Assembly: GCA_009773515.1 (NCBI GenBank)
Contig: WSXX01000029.1
Location: forward strand, 1-60,926
DNA from: Bacteroidota bacterium
GTDB taxonomy: Bacteria; Bacteroidota; Bacteroidia; Bacteroidales; Lentimicrobiaceae
Reading direction: 5' to 3'
DNA length: 60,926 nucleotides
In this document: in pieces, positions 16,279 to 25,300 of the stretch
Position numbering within the stretch: the stretch's first letter is position 1
Layout: each line of letters opens with the position of its first letter
Program-made: the position numbers and the translations under genes
The notes under the pieces: model-generated
What the model was told of the DNA's origin: nothing
Seen by the model: the letters and a program-made list of their open reading frames with translations, nothing else
Databases searched by the model: none

Positions 16279-16500
16279 CATGCCCCGCAAATACATTCTT
16301 GCCAGCAGCCTGGAAGCCATTAAAATCCATTTCGGGTCTAAATTTCATGGGCAAAAAGCAGAATGCAGCTCATCAATGCCAGGGCTGAGGGCGATAAAAA
16401 CCCGGAGAACAATCCAGACTTCAAAGGTTCAAAAGCAATATTCCTGAAACCGGCATATTCAAAAGCCATTGTTTACCAGGCGCTGCATTGTAATTTCTGA
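16279..16500 (+). pseudogene. Remnant of an SRAP (YedK/HMCES-like) peptidase gene
   Basis: One frame from 16279 reads M-P-R-K-Y-I-L-A-S-S-L-E-A-I-K-I-H-F-G-S-K-F-H-G, like the start of SOS-response-associated peptidases (normally M-C-G-R-Y). Another frame around 16360-16500 reads L-I-N-A-R-A-E-G-D-K-N-P-E-N-N-P, then K-A-I-F-L-K-P-A-Y, the N-A-R-A-E block of the same family. Frame shift and loss of the roughly 70-80 residues between them, loss of the catalytic Cys2, and a stop soon after show a decayed gene. SRAP proteins bind abasic sites in single-stranded DNA. Confidence 0.5.
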
Positions 16501-16553
16501 TGCTTTTATAAAGTGGTCTTCCGGAATCCTGCCAAAGCCATATTTGTTTCCCC

Positions 16554-16640
16554 CCAAAAGCTGCCCGCCTTTTACCCAAAAGCTGCCCGCCTTTTCCCAA
16601 AAAGCTGCCCGCCTTTTACCCAAAAGATGCCCGCCTTTTT
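16554..16640. repeat. Short tandem repeat, about four units of 22-24 bp
   Basis: The unit AAAAGCTGCCCGCCTTTTAC plus CC is repeated about four times with small changes (CCC or CCCA linkers, GATGCCC in the last unit). Each unit holds a near-palindrome AAAAG...CTTTT. It follows the SRAP remnant. Confidence 0.8.
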
Positions 16641-16720
16641 TTGGCAATCATAAGGAGTCTTTTTAAGATAAATCAAATATTGTTTTATAAATAACTGAAT
16701 AACAGGGATTAAACCTAATA

Positions 16721-16746
16721 AAAAAGGCCGGAAAACCGGCCTTTGA
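16721..16746 (-). terminator. Terminator of the HU-like gene
   Basis: Perfect hairpin AAAGGCCGG-AAAA-CCGGCCTTT at 16723-16744, with six A residues on its left giving the T run on the minus strand. It lies about 20 bp after the stop of the HU-like gene. Confidence 0.85.
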
Positions 16747-16766
16747 TTAAAAAAAATAATTGAAAA

Positions 16767-17147
16767 TTATCCTTTTGAATAGCTCACAGTAGCCAGCATA
16801 TTTCTAAGGTCGATACCTGGTCGGAAAACAATCCGGCTCTTTTTAATCATGGAGCTGGTGAACTTATCCGCAGTTTCTGCACCTTCGCTGCTTAAGGAAA
16901 GCTGGAAACTTCCAAAATCACCCAGCCTTACAATCCGGCCTTCTTCAAGTTCTTTTGTCAGCTGCTGAATAAGTGAATCAAGCACCGCCAGAGTATCAGA
17001 AGAGTTTACGGTGCTCCTTGCTGAAATGTCCTTACTTAATTGTTTCAGGGAAACTTCGCCGGCAGCTTTAGACATTGCATAAAACTTCCTGGGGGCTGCC
17101 ATGTCACTTGGATTTACTCTTTCTACAATAACATACTTTACGCTCAT
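16767..17147 (-). CDS. HU-like DNA-binding protein of the Bacteroidota type
   Basis: A 126-aa protein from the ATG at 17147; an upstream ATG at 17192 would add 15 residues not typical of the family. It starts M-S-V-K-Y-V-I-V-E-R-V-N-P and contains the HU-type helices and beta arm: L-I-Q-Q-L-T-K-E-L-E-E-G-R-I-V-R-L-G-D-F-G-S-F (about 65-87) and F-R-P-G-I-D-L-R. This is the longer HU-related group of Bacteroidota with an extended N-terminus. Such proteins bend and coat DNA; the special role of this copy is unknown. Confidence 0.85.
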   Translation of the reverse strand: MSVKYVIVERVNPSDMAAPRKFYAMSKAAGEVSLKQLSKDISARSTVNSSDTLAVLDSLIQQLTKELEEGRIVRLGDFGSFQLSLSSEGAETADKFTSSMIKKSRIVFRPGIDLRNMLATVSYSKG

Positions 17148-17334
17148 AAAAATTAGATTTAAGTAAATAATTGATTTAATTGAACGCTGCAATTTACACC
17201 AATATTATATATAAGCTTGTTAAAATATTGTAAATGTTAAAAAATATTATTTGTGTAGTCTGTTATTAATATGTTAAACATTGTAAAAAAGACTACCGGA
17301 CATTTAAGTCAGCCATAGTTATGTGGAAAAATAC

Positions 17335-17342
17335 TATATTTG
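17335..17342 (+). promoter_or_regulatory. Likely -7 element (TATATTTG)
   Basis: TATATTTG lies about 115 bp before the following plus-strand gene in an otherwise gene-free, AT-rich spacer of about 310 bp (17148-17458). No strong TTTG lies at the ideal distance upstream, so only the -7 part is called. Confidence 0.45.
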
Positions 17343-17458
17343 TATTGTAAAATTTAACTGCAACATTTTAGTTAAAGAGTTTTAGGGAAGCTTAATATTA
17401 TGAATGCCCATCAAGTTTGTAATTAAAACAAAACACCAACCATTAAAAAAAAGAAACT

Positions 17459-18700
17459 ATGTCAATTCTTGGTACAAAAAAGTTCTGGAAACCAGCTCAG
17501 GGAGCAAGTTTAACCCAAAAAGAAAATCAGATTCTTAAAAATTCCGGATATATAAACATACAACTTCACTGTGTAAACTATATGTCGGTTGGAAATTTCT
17601 GGCAAAAAACATTTGGTGGAAAAGATAAGATTGCCCTGGCAACCACGCTTAAGTATCAAACGGGTGTGGAATCAATTGAAGCTACATCGGTACAGGATGT
17701 CAGGGTTGTAAAAACAGATCAGAACTATAACCTTGGACTTCAAAGAAACATAGCGGTGAAAATTCCGGCAAACGCGGATGCAATTACCATTGATGTAAAA
17801 ATGACAGCCATCAAAGATGATAAGCTGCAAGCCAAATTCGATATGCTGAACCAGCCGGAATACCAATCTGCATTGGAATTGGCACCTGCGGTTGTGGGGC
17901 AGGTTTTAACCATTACCTCACTGGTTAAAAAATTGTTTTCAGATTCTGACCCGCAAAGCCAGCTGGAAGCCGGTTATGCAGGCATTATCAGCAGTCAGCC
18001 AGAAGCACATCCGTTAAGCAATGGAAAATTAACAAGAGGTTATCTGATTATGATTTCAACCAATGAAGGAGACCCTTTTAACAATGTGGATGAATCTAAA
18101 TTTGAGTTAAAGGGTGATACCCTGTTTTACAATAAAAAGCAGGTAGAGAACACCTATATTGTGTTCAATATTTCATTTGAGCCATTAAAAGGAGAAAATG
18201 AAAATGCCAATTGGTTCAAAAAATATAATGAAGCCATTAATAACCTCGATAAGATTCAGGTGGCACCAGATGATGAAGAGATTGACAGAATTTATAATGA
18301 TTCTGTAACGATGTGGATTCAGGGCAATGCATTGCTGGATGCTGATGCTACGTATATCAGCACCGAGAAGTTTAAAATTAAGGGACTGGCCATAAAAACC
18401 ATTAAAGACAAATTCGCTGAATTAACCAACACCACCACTCCAATGGTGGTTACAACGGATGTAATAAAAGGACTTACCGCCGGAAAATCCATGAAAATTA
18501 TACAGGAAGCATTGCCATTAACCGGTAAAAGACTGAGAAAAAGATTAAACCTTAAACCAGATCATAAGCTGGATTTAAGTGAATACGAACACACCACAAA
18601 CAAACTCACTTTTAATGAAATAATTGATGATGATTCTGATTCCTATATTAAAGCTTTACAGGTGAATCATTTGGATTTTAAGTTGGGGAAGAAGGTGTAG
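17459..18700 (+). CDS. Unrecognised 413-aa cytoplasmic protein
   Basis: No family recognised. No signal peptide or transmembrane helix; the sequence is a mixed alpha/beta protein with a stretch of small hydrophobic residues at about 139-155 (L-A-P-A-V-V-G-Q-V-L-T-I-T-S-L-V-K) and an acidic, Lys-rich second half. It has its own -7-like element upstream and a good hairpin terminator downstream, so it is a single-gene unit. Composition and clean length argue that it is a real gene. Its place between a defence island and other accessory genes suggests an accessory function; nothing more can be said. Confidence 0.7.
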   Translation: MSILGTKKFWKPAQGASLTQKENQILKNSGYINIQLHCVNYMSVGNFWQKTFGGKDKIALATTLKYQTGVESIEATSVQDVRVVKTDQNYNLGLQRNIAVKIPANADAITIDVKMTAIKDDKLQAKFDMLNQPEYQSALELAPAVVGQVLTITSLVKKLFSDSDPQSQLEAGYAGIISSQPEAHPLSNGKLTRGYLIMISTNEGDPFNNVDESKFELKGDTLFYNKKQVENTYIVFNISFEPLKGENENANWFKKYNEAINNLDKIQVAPDDEEIDRIYNDSVTMWIQGNALLDADATYISTEKFKIKGLAIKTIKDKFAELTNTTTPMVVTTDVIKGLTAGKSMKIIQEALPLTGKRLRKRLNLKPDHKLDLSEYEHTTNKLTFNEIIDDDSDSYIKALQVNHLDFKLGKKV

Positions 18701-18730
18701 GTGGGGGAGTGGTTGTGATGTGGAATATAT

Positions 18731-18768
18731 AAAATCGCAGTTTCAACATAAGTTGGGACTGCGATTTT
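18731..18768 (+). terminator. Terminator after the 413-aa gene
   Basis: AAAATCGCAGT (18731-18741) pairs with ACTGCGATTTT (18758-18768), an 11-bp perfect stem, with the closing T run followed by GGTTTT. It starts about 30 bp after the stop codon. Confidence 0.7.
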
Positions 18769-18836
18769 GGTTTTGGGAAATTCATTGATGTTTGGAACAG
18801 GGGAAAATAAGATTAAAAATATATTAATGGGTATGG

Positions 18837-18885
18837 TTGGTATTTGGAAAGTTGTTATATTTGAGGCGTGGGTGGATGGGTTGGC
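18837..18885 (+). promoter_or_regulatory. Promoter-bearing direct repeat, copy 1
   Basis: AAAGTTGTTATATTTGAGGC starts near 18848 and is followed by GTGGGTGGATGGGTTGGC. It contains TATATTTG (18856-18863) with TTG 16 bases upstream, so it may serve as the promoter of the next gene. A near-identical 38-bp stretch recurs at 19328-19365 in front of the following gene. Confidence 0.5.
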
Positions 18886-18974
18886 CGTTTGTCAAAGATA
18901 GATGTAGTTCATAATTTCCAATCATTTCTGCCCATTTTAAATAAAACTTTTATCTCATCTTAATTTTAGAAAAA

Positions 18975-19319
18975 ATGAACATTTCATGTTTCTCAACAAC
19001 TGCAACAATTGAATTATTAATGACCATAATCATGTTAGCGGGTTTAATGGTACTGATTTTTCATCTATATGGAAATAAAAAGAGAATTATTAGTGCAAGA
19101 ATAATTCAATTTGCCTGCATCTGTTTGTTAATTCCGACTATAGTAATTCTTTCTCTTGAGAAAATTTTAAGCGGCGAAACAACAGCAACTTTACTCGCAG
19201 GTATTGCAGGTTACATCTTGGCTGGAATTAAAGACTATAATGCTGGAGTTTCAAAAATAATTAAGGAGGGTGATAAACCTGAACAAAAGAAAGAAAAGAT
19301 TGAAGTAATCGAGGCATAA
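18975..19319 (+). CDS. Small membrane protein
   Basis: A 114-aa protein with about three hydrophobic segments (12-31, 42-63 and 70-86: A-T-L-L-A-G-I-A-G-Y-I-L-A-G) and a charged C-terminal tail rich in Lys and Glu. Not recognised. It is bracketed by the two copies of a 38-bp promoter-bearing repeat, which makes it look like a small cassette. Confidence 0.65.
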   Translation: MNISCFSTTATIELLMTIIMLAGLMVLIFHLYGNKKRIISARIIQFACICLLIPTIVILSLEKILSGETTATLLAGIAGYILAGIKDYNAGVSKIIKEGDKPEQKKEKIEVIEA

Positions 19320-19327
19320 TAAATAAA

Positions 19328-19365
19328 AAAGTTGTTATATTTGAGGCCTGAGCAGATGGGTTGGC
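19328..19365 (+). promoter_or_regulatory. Promoter-bearing direct repeat, copy 2
   Basis: AAAGTTGTTATATTTGAGGC followed by CTGAGCAGATGGGTTGGC; differs from the copy at 18848-18885 at only a few positions. TATATTTG is at 19336-19343. Just after it, GCAATA and TATTGC form a loose inverted repeat near 19364-19394. Confidence 0.5.
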
Positions 19366-19480
19366 AATAAAGCAGATATATTCGCAATATTGCTTATATC
19401 CACTTGTATTAGCCAATTAAGACGGCCATGTTTTATGACTGAAAAATAGGATAAATATTTTATCAAAAAAAAACGAAATT

Positions 19481-19780
19481 ATGGATGGCTTTGAAAACAA
19501 CAGAGATATTACGGATTTCTTCGAAGAACTATTAAAACGAGAAGCTCTAACAGGTGCCATTGAAGGCATTGCAAAACAAATTGTCGGCAAAGGAGAAAAC
19601 TCCATGACGAGCAGACAGAGAGAAGTTTTTGATAGTTTTATTCAGGCATATGAAAAGAACAATCATTGTGACAGATGCGGTAATGGAAACGTTACATGCT
19701 TGACAGATCTTATTTTTATAGCTGATTATGAATTGTGTCCTATGTGTGATGCCGACAGGGAAAAATATATGAGGGATTAA
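19481..19780 (+). CDS. Small protein with a CxxC-CxxC zinc-ribbon-like end
   Basis: A 99-aa protein. The N-terminal two thirds are helical and charged; the C-terminal third has C-D-R-C-G-N-G-N and, 24 residues later, C-P-M-C-D, which together could hold one zinc ion. Not recognised beyond that. Followed 12 bp downstream by another small gene, so probably one transcript. Confidence 0.65.
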   Translation: MDGFENNRDITDFFEELLKREALTGAIEGIAKQIVGKGENSMTSRQREVFDSFIQAYEKNNHCDRCGNGNVTCLTDLIFIADYELCPMCDADREKYMRD

Positions 19781-19792
19781 AAATCTATTAAT

Positions 19793-20125
19793 ATGCATTA
19801 CAAAACTAAAAATAAGCTATTGACAGCTACAAAAATCTACACTGTTGAGCCAGAAAGAGGCATAGCGACTGAAATCAAAATTCAGCTACCCGAACGCGAA
19901 TATGTTCAATTTGATTTAAATCTTCCAATACCAAAGACTGTTATCTATATTAGCTTAGAGTATGGAGGTTTTAATTATGATCCATTAATAGATACTCATA
20001 TTACACACAACTCTGCTAAAGAAACTATTAAAAAACTTCGTAACTCTATCGGATATAGAAGCAATGATATTGGAACAATAAATGAATTAATAGCATTAAT
20101 TGAATCTATGCCTCTTAATCGATAA
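19793..20125 (+). CDS. Small unrecognised protein
   Basis: A 110-aa protein with alternating beta-like stretches in the first half (I-A-T-E-I-K-I-Q-L-P, Y-V-Q-F-D-L-N-L-P-I) and a helical end. No family recognised. It lies between the zinc-ribbon-like gene (12 bp) and the AlbA_2 gene (25 bp) and is likely co-transcribed with both. Confidence 0.55.
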   Translation: MHYKTKNKLLTATKIYTVEPERGIATEIKIQLPEREYVQFDLNLPIPKTVIYISLEYGGFNYDPLIDTHITHNSAKETIKKLRNSIGYRSNDIGTINELIALIESMPLNR

Positions 20126-20150
20126 GTTCGATCTGATTAAAACCTGAATC

Positions 20151-21203
20151 ATGAGAATTGAAACCTTTGAAAATATTTTAAATAATCCTGAGTCTGATAT
20201 CTTGGATTTCAAAAGGGAACAATATGATTTTTTTAATAATTCCAATGAAATTAATACAGCCAAATTTGTAAAAGACATCGTCAGTTTTTGCAACACTATT
20301 AGAACTGAAACAGGATATATAATATTGGGAGTGAGCATAACTGAAAACGGCGAAAAAGAGCTTATTGGAATTGACAAATTTGTTGACGATGCTATTTTTC
20401 AAGAAAAAATTAAAAACAAAGTAACGCCAGTTCCATATTTTAGTTACTCGACGATTAAATTTAAGGATAAGATTTTCGGAGTTTTTGAATTTCCTGTAAA
20501 AAAATATGAGGAACCAATCTTCCCAACTGTTAAAATGAAAGGCCTTGAGCTTGGGAAAGTATATTATAGAAGAGGTTCTTCAAATTCAGAAGCAGTAGGT
20601 CGAGAGGTAATTTTAATAAACAAATGGTTAGAAAGCCTCCCCTCTCATTCTGACAGTACTAGTATCAATGATGAAGTATCAGAAATTATGATAAAAACTA
20701 CGACTAAGATTCTTCCTTTATCAGAGCAAATTGCATCATCCTTGAAATTGGCTAAAAAATATGGCCTTTTAAAACTACAGACATTTTGTGAAGGTGAATT
20801 ATCTGGCTGGATTAATAGAAATGGAAAAATGGATATTGAAAATGAATTATCATATAGAATGCAAAAAGTAGTAATGACACCGAATGATATAAAAATAAAT
20901 CCATATTCCATTTACAGTTTTACACCACAGCAAATGTTAGATGAATTAAAAAAAATTGACAAAGACGCACTTGAACAAATATTACTATTTCCACAGTCAA
21001 TAACGCAAATTGAAAGTTACTTGACACAATTTTCTACAAATAAAGAGAAATCGTTGATTGTTTTAACCTCTGATGCTGATAACCTATTCAGTAATCCTAA
21101 ATTTAAAGGAATAACAATCAAATTTTTTGCGACATTTCACAATTTCGAGGCAATATATCAAGGCATTAGACAAAATTTAATTAGTAACTTACTTGAAATA
21201 TAA
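20151..21203 (+). CDS. AlbA_2 (Schlafen-like) protein with an AbiTii-like domain
   Basis: A 350-aa protein. The first 165 residues match the AlbA_2 putative DNA-binding domain: S-D-I-L-D-F-K-R-E at about 14-22, then I-V-S-F-C-N-T, G-Y-I-I-L-G-V near 55-61, and V-Y-Y-R-R-G-S-S near 138-145. Next, P-L-S-E-Q-I-A-S-S-L-K-L-A-K-K-Y-G and F-C-E-G-E-L-S-G-W (about 190-224) have the layout of the AbiTii domain from abortive-infection proteins. The C-terminal 100 residues are helical and unassigned. A defence role is likely from the domain pair and context, but is inference. Confidence 0.65.
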   Translation: MRIETFENILNNPESDILDFKREQYDFFNNSNEINTAKFVKDIVSFCNTIRTETGYIILGVSITENGEKELIGIDKFVDDAIFQEKIKNKVTPVPYFSYSTIKFKDKIFGVFEFPVKKYEEPIFPTVKMKGLELGKVYYRRGSSNSEAVGREVILINKWLESLPSHSDSTSINDEVSEIMIKTTTKILPLSEQIASSLKLAKKYGLLKLQTFCEGELSGWINRNGKMDIENELSYRMQKVVMTPNDIKINPYSIYSFTPQQMLDELKKIDKDALEQILLFPQSITQIESYLTQFSTNKEKSLIVLTSDADNLFSNPKFKGITIKFFATFHNFEAIYQGIRQNLISNLLEI

Positions 21204-21470
21204 TAAAAAACTGGCTATAATAAATAGGACTCTGAGCGGTCTGCAACTCCGATAGCTATCGGAACCAGCGATGAGTCTCTGTTGAACAAAATCCACGTAA
21301 AGCAGCGGATTTTGGTTCTATGTACTTACTGACGGTTTTAGTTATTAACTATTCAAATACCAGGAAGTTAATAAGTCATAAACAACGGGTTATATTAAAT
21401 CTTACTGTCTTTAAAAGGATATTATTGGCAAATGGCACTCTATATAATTTGATTATCCTCAAAAAAACAT
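21204..21470. other. Spacer with palindromic repeat
   Basis: No gene seen. The palindrome TCCGATAGCTATCGGA lies at 21248-21263; variants recur at 37190-37205 and 59125-59140. Confidence 0.6.
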
Positions 21471-22259
21471 TTACAATTCCTCGCCATTTTCAATTGCCCG
21501 GCAAAGGTCATTCACAAACCTCACCATAGGTGCGCCGTCAATTACATCATGATCGAGCAAAATGGTCATATTCAGGATTTCACGCACTTTGACTTCGTTA
21601 TCTACAACCACAGCTTTTTTAATAATTGATCCGATTCCAAACGATACGGGATGAATGGATACCGGGATAAACCAGCCGTTAATCTTTCCCATCATACCCA
21701 GTGAAGTCACCGAAACATTTCCCATATTGCGGTAGGCGGTTTTTGGCTTAAGCAGCATTAACTGCCAGATTATTCTTCTTATAAACCCTGGTAAATAGTA
21801 GTATAACTGTTCGTATAACTTTGGTTTGCTGTGCAATACAATGTCATTGCCGGTTAAGACCTGCATTCTGGCTGTATCAATTTCAAGGGCAATTTCTTCA
21901 ATGCTTTTTTCATTGGCTTTTTTAATCAGCAACGGAATCGGTACCTTTTTTCCATTGATTTCCTTTTCAACTATCATTGAAATATTTACATCGTCAAAAC
22001 TGATAAGTTTCCGCTTATTAACCAGAAAAGCAGCAACTTCCCTGTGGTTTACAATGGTTTTTCCGATCAGCTTCAGCAGCCATGCATTGAATGAAACTTT
22101 GGCTCCTTTACGTTTCAGTGCCCTGAGTTTTTGTCGGCCTTCGGTAACATCAAATTCAAGCAATCCACTCACATGGTGCTTTTTAAGTCCGATGGAAACC
22201 ACATCGAAGGTTGCAATTCTCGATTGAGGGATTTTGTGATATCTGAACAATGATTTCAT
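21471..22259 (-). CDS. Stand-alone 2-oxoacid dehydrogenase acyltransferase catalytic domain
   Basis: A 262-aa protein equal to the catalytic (CAT-like) domain of dihydrolipoamide acyltransferases. The active-site phrase D-H-D-V-I-D-G (near residue 237) matches the family D-H-R-x-x-D-G, and S-V-T-S-L-G-M-M-G precedes it as in E2 enzymes. The lipoyl and E1/E3-binding domains are missing and there is no truncation signal: the frame starts cleanly. No E1 or E3 gene is nearby. It may be an acyltransferase acting on free coenzyme A or another carrier; the substrate is unknown. Confidence 0.8.
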   Translation of the reverse strand: MKSLFRYHKIPQSRIATFDVVSIGLKKHHVSGLLEFDVTEGRQKLRALKRKGAKVSFNAWLLKLIGKTIVNHREVAAFLVNKRKLISFDDVNISMIVEKEINGKKVPIPLLIKKANEKSIEEIALEIDTARMQVLTGNDIVLHSKPKLYEQLYYYLPGFIRRIIWQLMLLKPKTAYRNMGNVSVTSLGMMGKINGWFIPVSIHPVSFGIGSIIKKAVVVDNEVKVREILNMTILLDHDVIDGAPMVRFVNDLCRAIENGEEL

Positions 22260-22334
22260 AAAGTCAGGAGTAATCGCAATTCTGTAAAACCAGATGCACT
22301 TTATTTTAAAGTATTTGATTGCCGGTGATTGGCT

Positions 22335-25300
22335 TTATTTTCTGAAATGCGTTTTCACCAAGGCAAGCAGATCGGCTTTATAAATGGGTTTTGCAATATA
22401 ATCGTTGCATCCCGATTCTATTGCTTTTTCTCTGTCGCCGGAAAGGCCATAAGCTGTTTGAGCAATAATAATTACCTCCTTATTGAATCCCCGTATTTGT
22501 CTGGTGGCTTCATAACCGTCCATTTCAGGCATGCGGATATCCATCAGTATGAGGTCAGTGTCGGGGTTGTTGCGGCAGGCTTCAACTGCCTCAAATCCTG
22601 TTCGTGCTTTTACAATCTCCCTGCAAAATGATTTAACCTCAATGTTCAGCAACATTTCAGATACTTCATCATCTTCTGCAATCAGAATCTTCAGCTTTCG
22701 CGGATTATCATAATCGTCTGAAAACAAATCCTGCTGATCAACAATTTCTATGCTCTGTTCAATATTGTAAGGCAGCTCAATGTAAAATGCAGAGCCCGTT
22801 TTGCCGTCGCTTTCAACCCATATCCTGCCGTCAAGCATTTCGGCATATGCTTTGGAGATTGACAATCCAAGTCCGGCTCCCTGCTTTGCCATTTTGTCGG
22901 AAATATCAGCCTGGACAAAACGTTCAAAAATTGCTTCCTGCCTGTCTTTGGGTACTCCTGAGCCGGTATCTTTCACATAAAACAGGAGTTTTGAAGTGTG
23001 ACCATGCTCCTCCACTTTAGGATCATGAATTAAGTCATACCCAAATTCTATTGAACCTTTTTCGGTGTATTTAATGGCATTTTTTACAAGATTGGTAAGA
23101 ATTGCATAAAGTTTTTCACGATCTGTTTTAATGATTGCTTCGTTTGCCGGCAAAGTATTGTTAAATATTAGTTTTATTCCTTTGGCTTCCACTTCAGGCT
23201 TGAAAAATGTATAGATATATTCTACCTGTTCGTTGATGTTCGATTCTTTGATGTCAAGTTTCATCAACCCGGCTTCTATTTTCGAGATATCCACAATATC
23301 GTTGATGATGTTGAGCATACGGATGCCACTTTTTTCGATGATCTGGATGTATTCCTGTTGCTGGTTTCCTGATAATTCAGGATTTTTAAGCAGGTCAGCA
23401 AAGCCGAGAATACCGTTCATGGGTGTGCGGATTTCGTGACTCATATTGGCGAGGAAAGCTGATTTCAGCCTATCGCTTTCTTCTGCACGTTCTTTGGCTT
23501 TGCTTAATTGTTCTTCAATTCTTTTGCGCTCAGTAATATCTTGTGCTGCCCCCCAAAGGCTTATTATATTTCCATCTTCGTCTTTTTCAGATTCACCACG
23601 AACCCACATCCAGCCATTTGAACCGTCATGTTTTATGGTTCTTAATTCAAGTTCGTAGGGAATTCCGGTAGTGCTTGTTCGTGCCAACGAAGCTGACAAA
23701 AGTTCCCAGCTTTCGGAAGTGAAAAGTTTCATGTGCTCTGTGTATGGAGGTGGCGGAAGTGTTGGGTCAAAGCCATACATTTTATAAAGTTCCTCGCTCC
23801 AGATAACCTCATTGGTAGCAAGGTTTAAACTCCAGCTTCCGATGTGAGTTATTTCCTGCGCCCGTTTCAGTTCCTTTTCACTTCTGACTAATTCCTTTTC
23901 ATACTGTTTGCTCTTCGTAATGTCATTAAATACTACTGCAAAGAAATCCTGTTTTGGAGAATAGGCAACCACTTCATAATATTTGTCAAACTCTTTGGCG
24001 TAACTGTCAAAATTTAACGGAATCCCGGTTTTTGCTACTTTCCCATAATTATCAATCCATATTTGTTCGGTTTCAGGTAGGACTTCCCTGATTGTTTTGT
24101 TAAGGAAGCTTTTTGCCTCAATGCCGGTTAGTTTTTCAAATGCCTTGTTTACAAGTACGAAGCGATAATCAACAGGCTTTCCGGAATCATCATAAATCAT
24201 TTCATGAAGGGCAAACCCCTGTTCCATGTTTTCAAAAAGCTGGCGAAATTGTTTTTCACTTTCTTCAGCGCGTTCTTTTGAAGATATTAATGCCTGCTCT
24301 GCGTGTTTTTGTCCCGAAATGTCAGAATGTGTTCCTACAATTCTTATCGCTTTCCCATTGTTGTCGAATATTGCTTCTGCCCGGGAGAGAATATCCACCC
24401 AATGGCCGTCTTTATGTTTCATTCTGAACTCCAGCACAAACCGGTCGGTTTGTTTAAGGATGAGTTCATGAAACAATTTCCATGATTTTTTAACATCTTC
24501 CGGTTCTGTCGTATTTTCCCAAACCGAAAAATCATTTGGCAGTTCATGATCCTCATAACCCAGCATTTTTTTCCAACGAGGCGAATAATAAATATCGTTG
24601 GTAACGAGGTTCCAGTCAAATAAACCATCGTTGGAAGCTTTCATTGCAAGAGTGAATCTTTCTTCACTTTCACGCAAAGCTGCTTCTGCTATGTTTCTGT
24701 CGGTTATGTCACGAATAATGCCACCAATGCCTTTTTGATTGTTGTCGAGATTTACCGGAAATTTAGTTGTTTCGCAGCGGCGGTTGCCCAGCATTTCTTC
24801 AATGGTAAAAGCTGCAGAAGCTTCCAATGCGCTCTTATCAGAGGATATACAAGGGAATATTTTATCTTTATTAGCCAGTTCAAGATCAGTTTTGCCGATC
24901 ATTTCTTCTTTTTCCATTCCGAAAAAAGACGCCATCGCATTGTTTGCAACAATGTACCTGAACTGCTCATCTTTGAGGAAAATCATGTCATTACTGGCGT
25001 TGATAAAAGCCAGATATCGATCTTCGCTGTCTTTAAGTGCTTTATTTGACTCCGTTTGCTCCAGTTTCTGAAACGCCAGATCGCTGATCATTTGTGTTAC
25101 GTTCAGCAGAAATTCCATGGCTGTCTGAACTTTCTCTTTTGAAACGACAGGCACCTTTTCGAGCGCCTTCAGGTATTCTTTACTGTTGAACCCGAATTCA
25201 TCAGCCTGCTTTTCAAAAAATGAAACATCTGGCTCTTCCAGCAGAAACTGGCCTGAAAACAGATTTGCGATATGTTCTTCTTTAACGATTATGGGAACTG

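Noticed and set aside
16554..16640. Possible CRISPR array
   Set aside because: Four head-to-tail units with no spacers of their own.
16469..16666. 65-codon open frame (and its antisense partner) with repeated proline/leucine words
   Set aside because: Produced by the short tandem repeat at 16554-16640.
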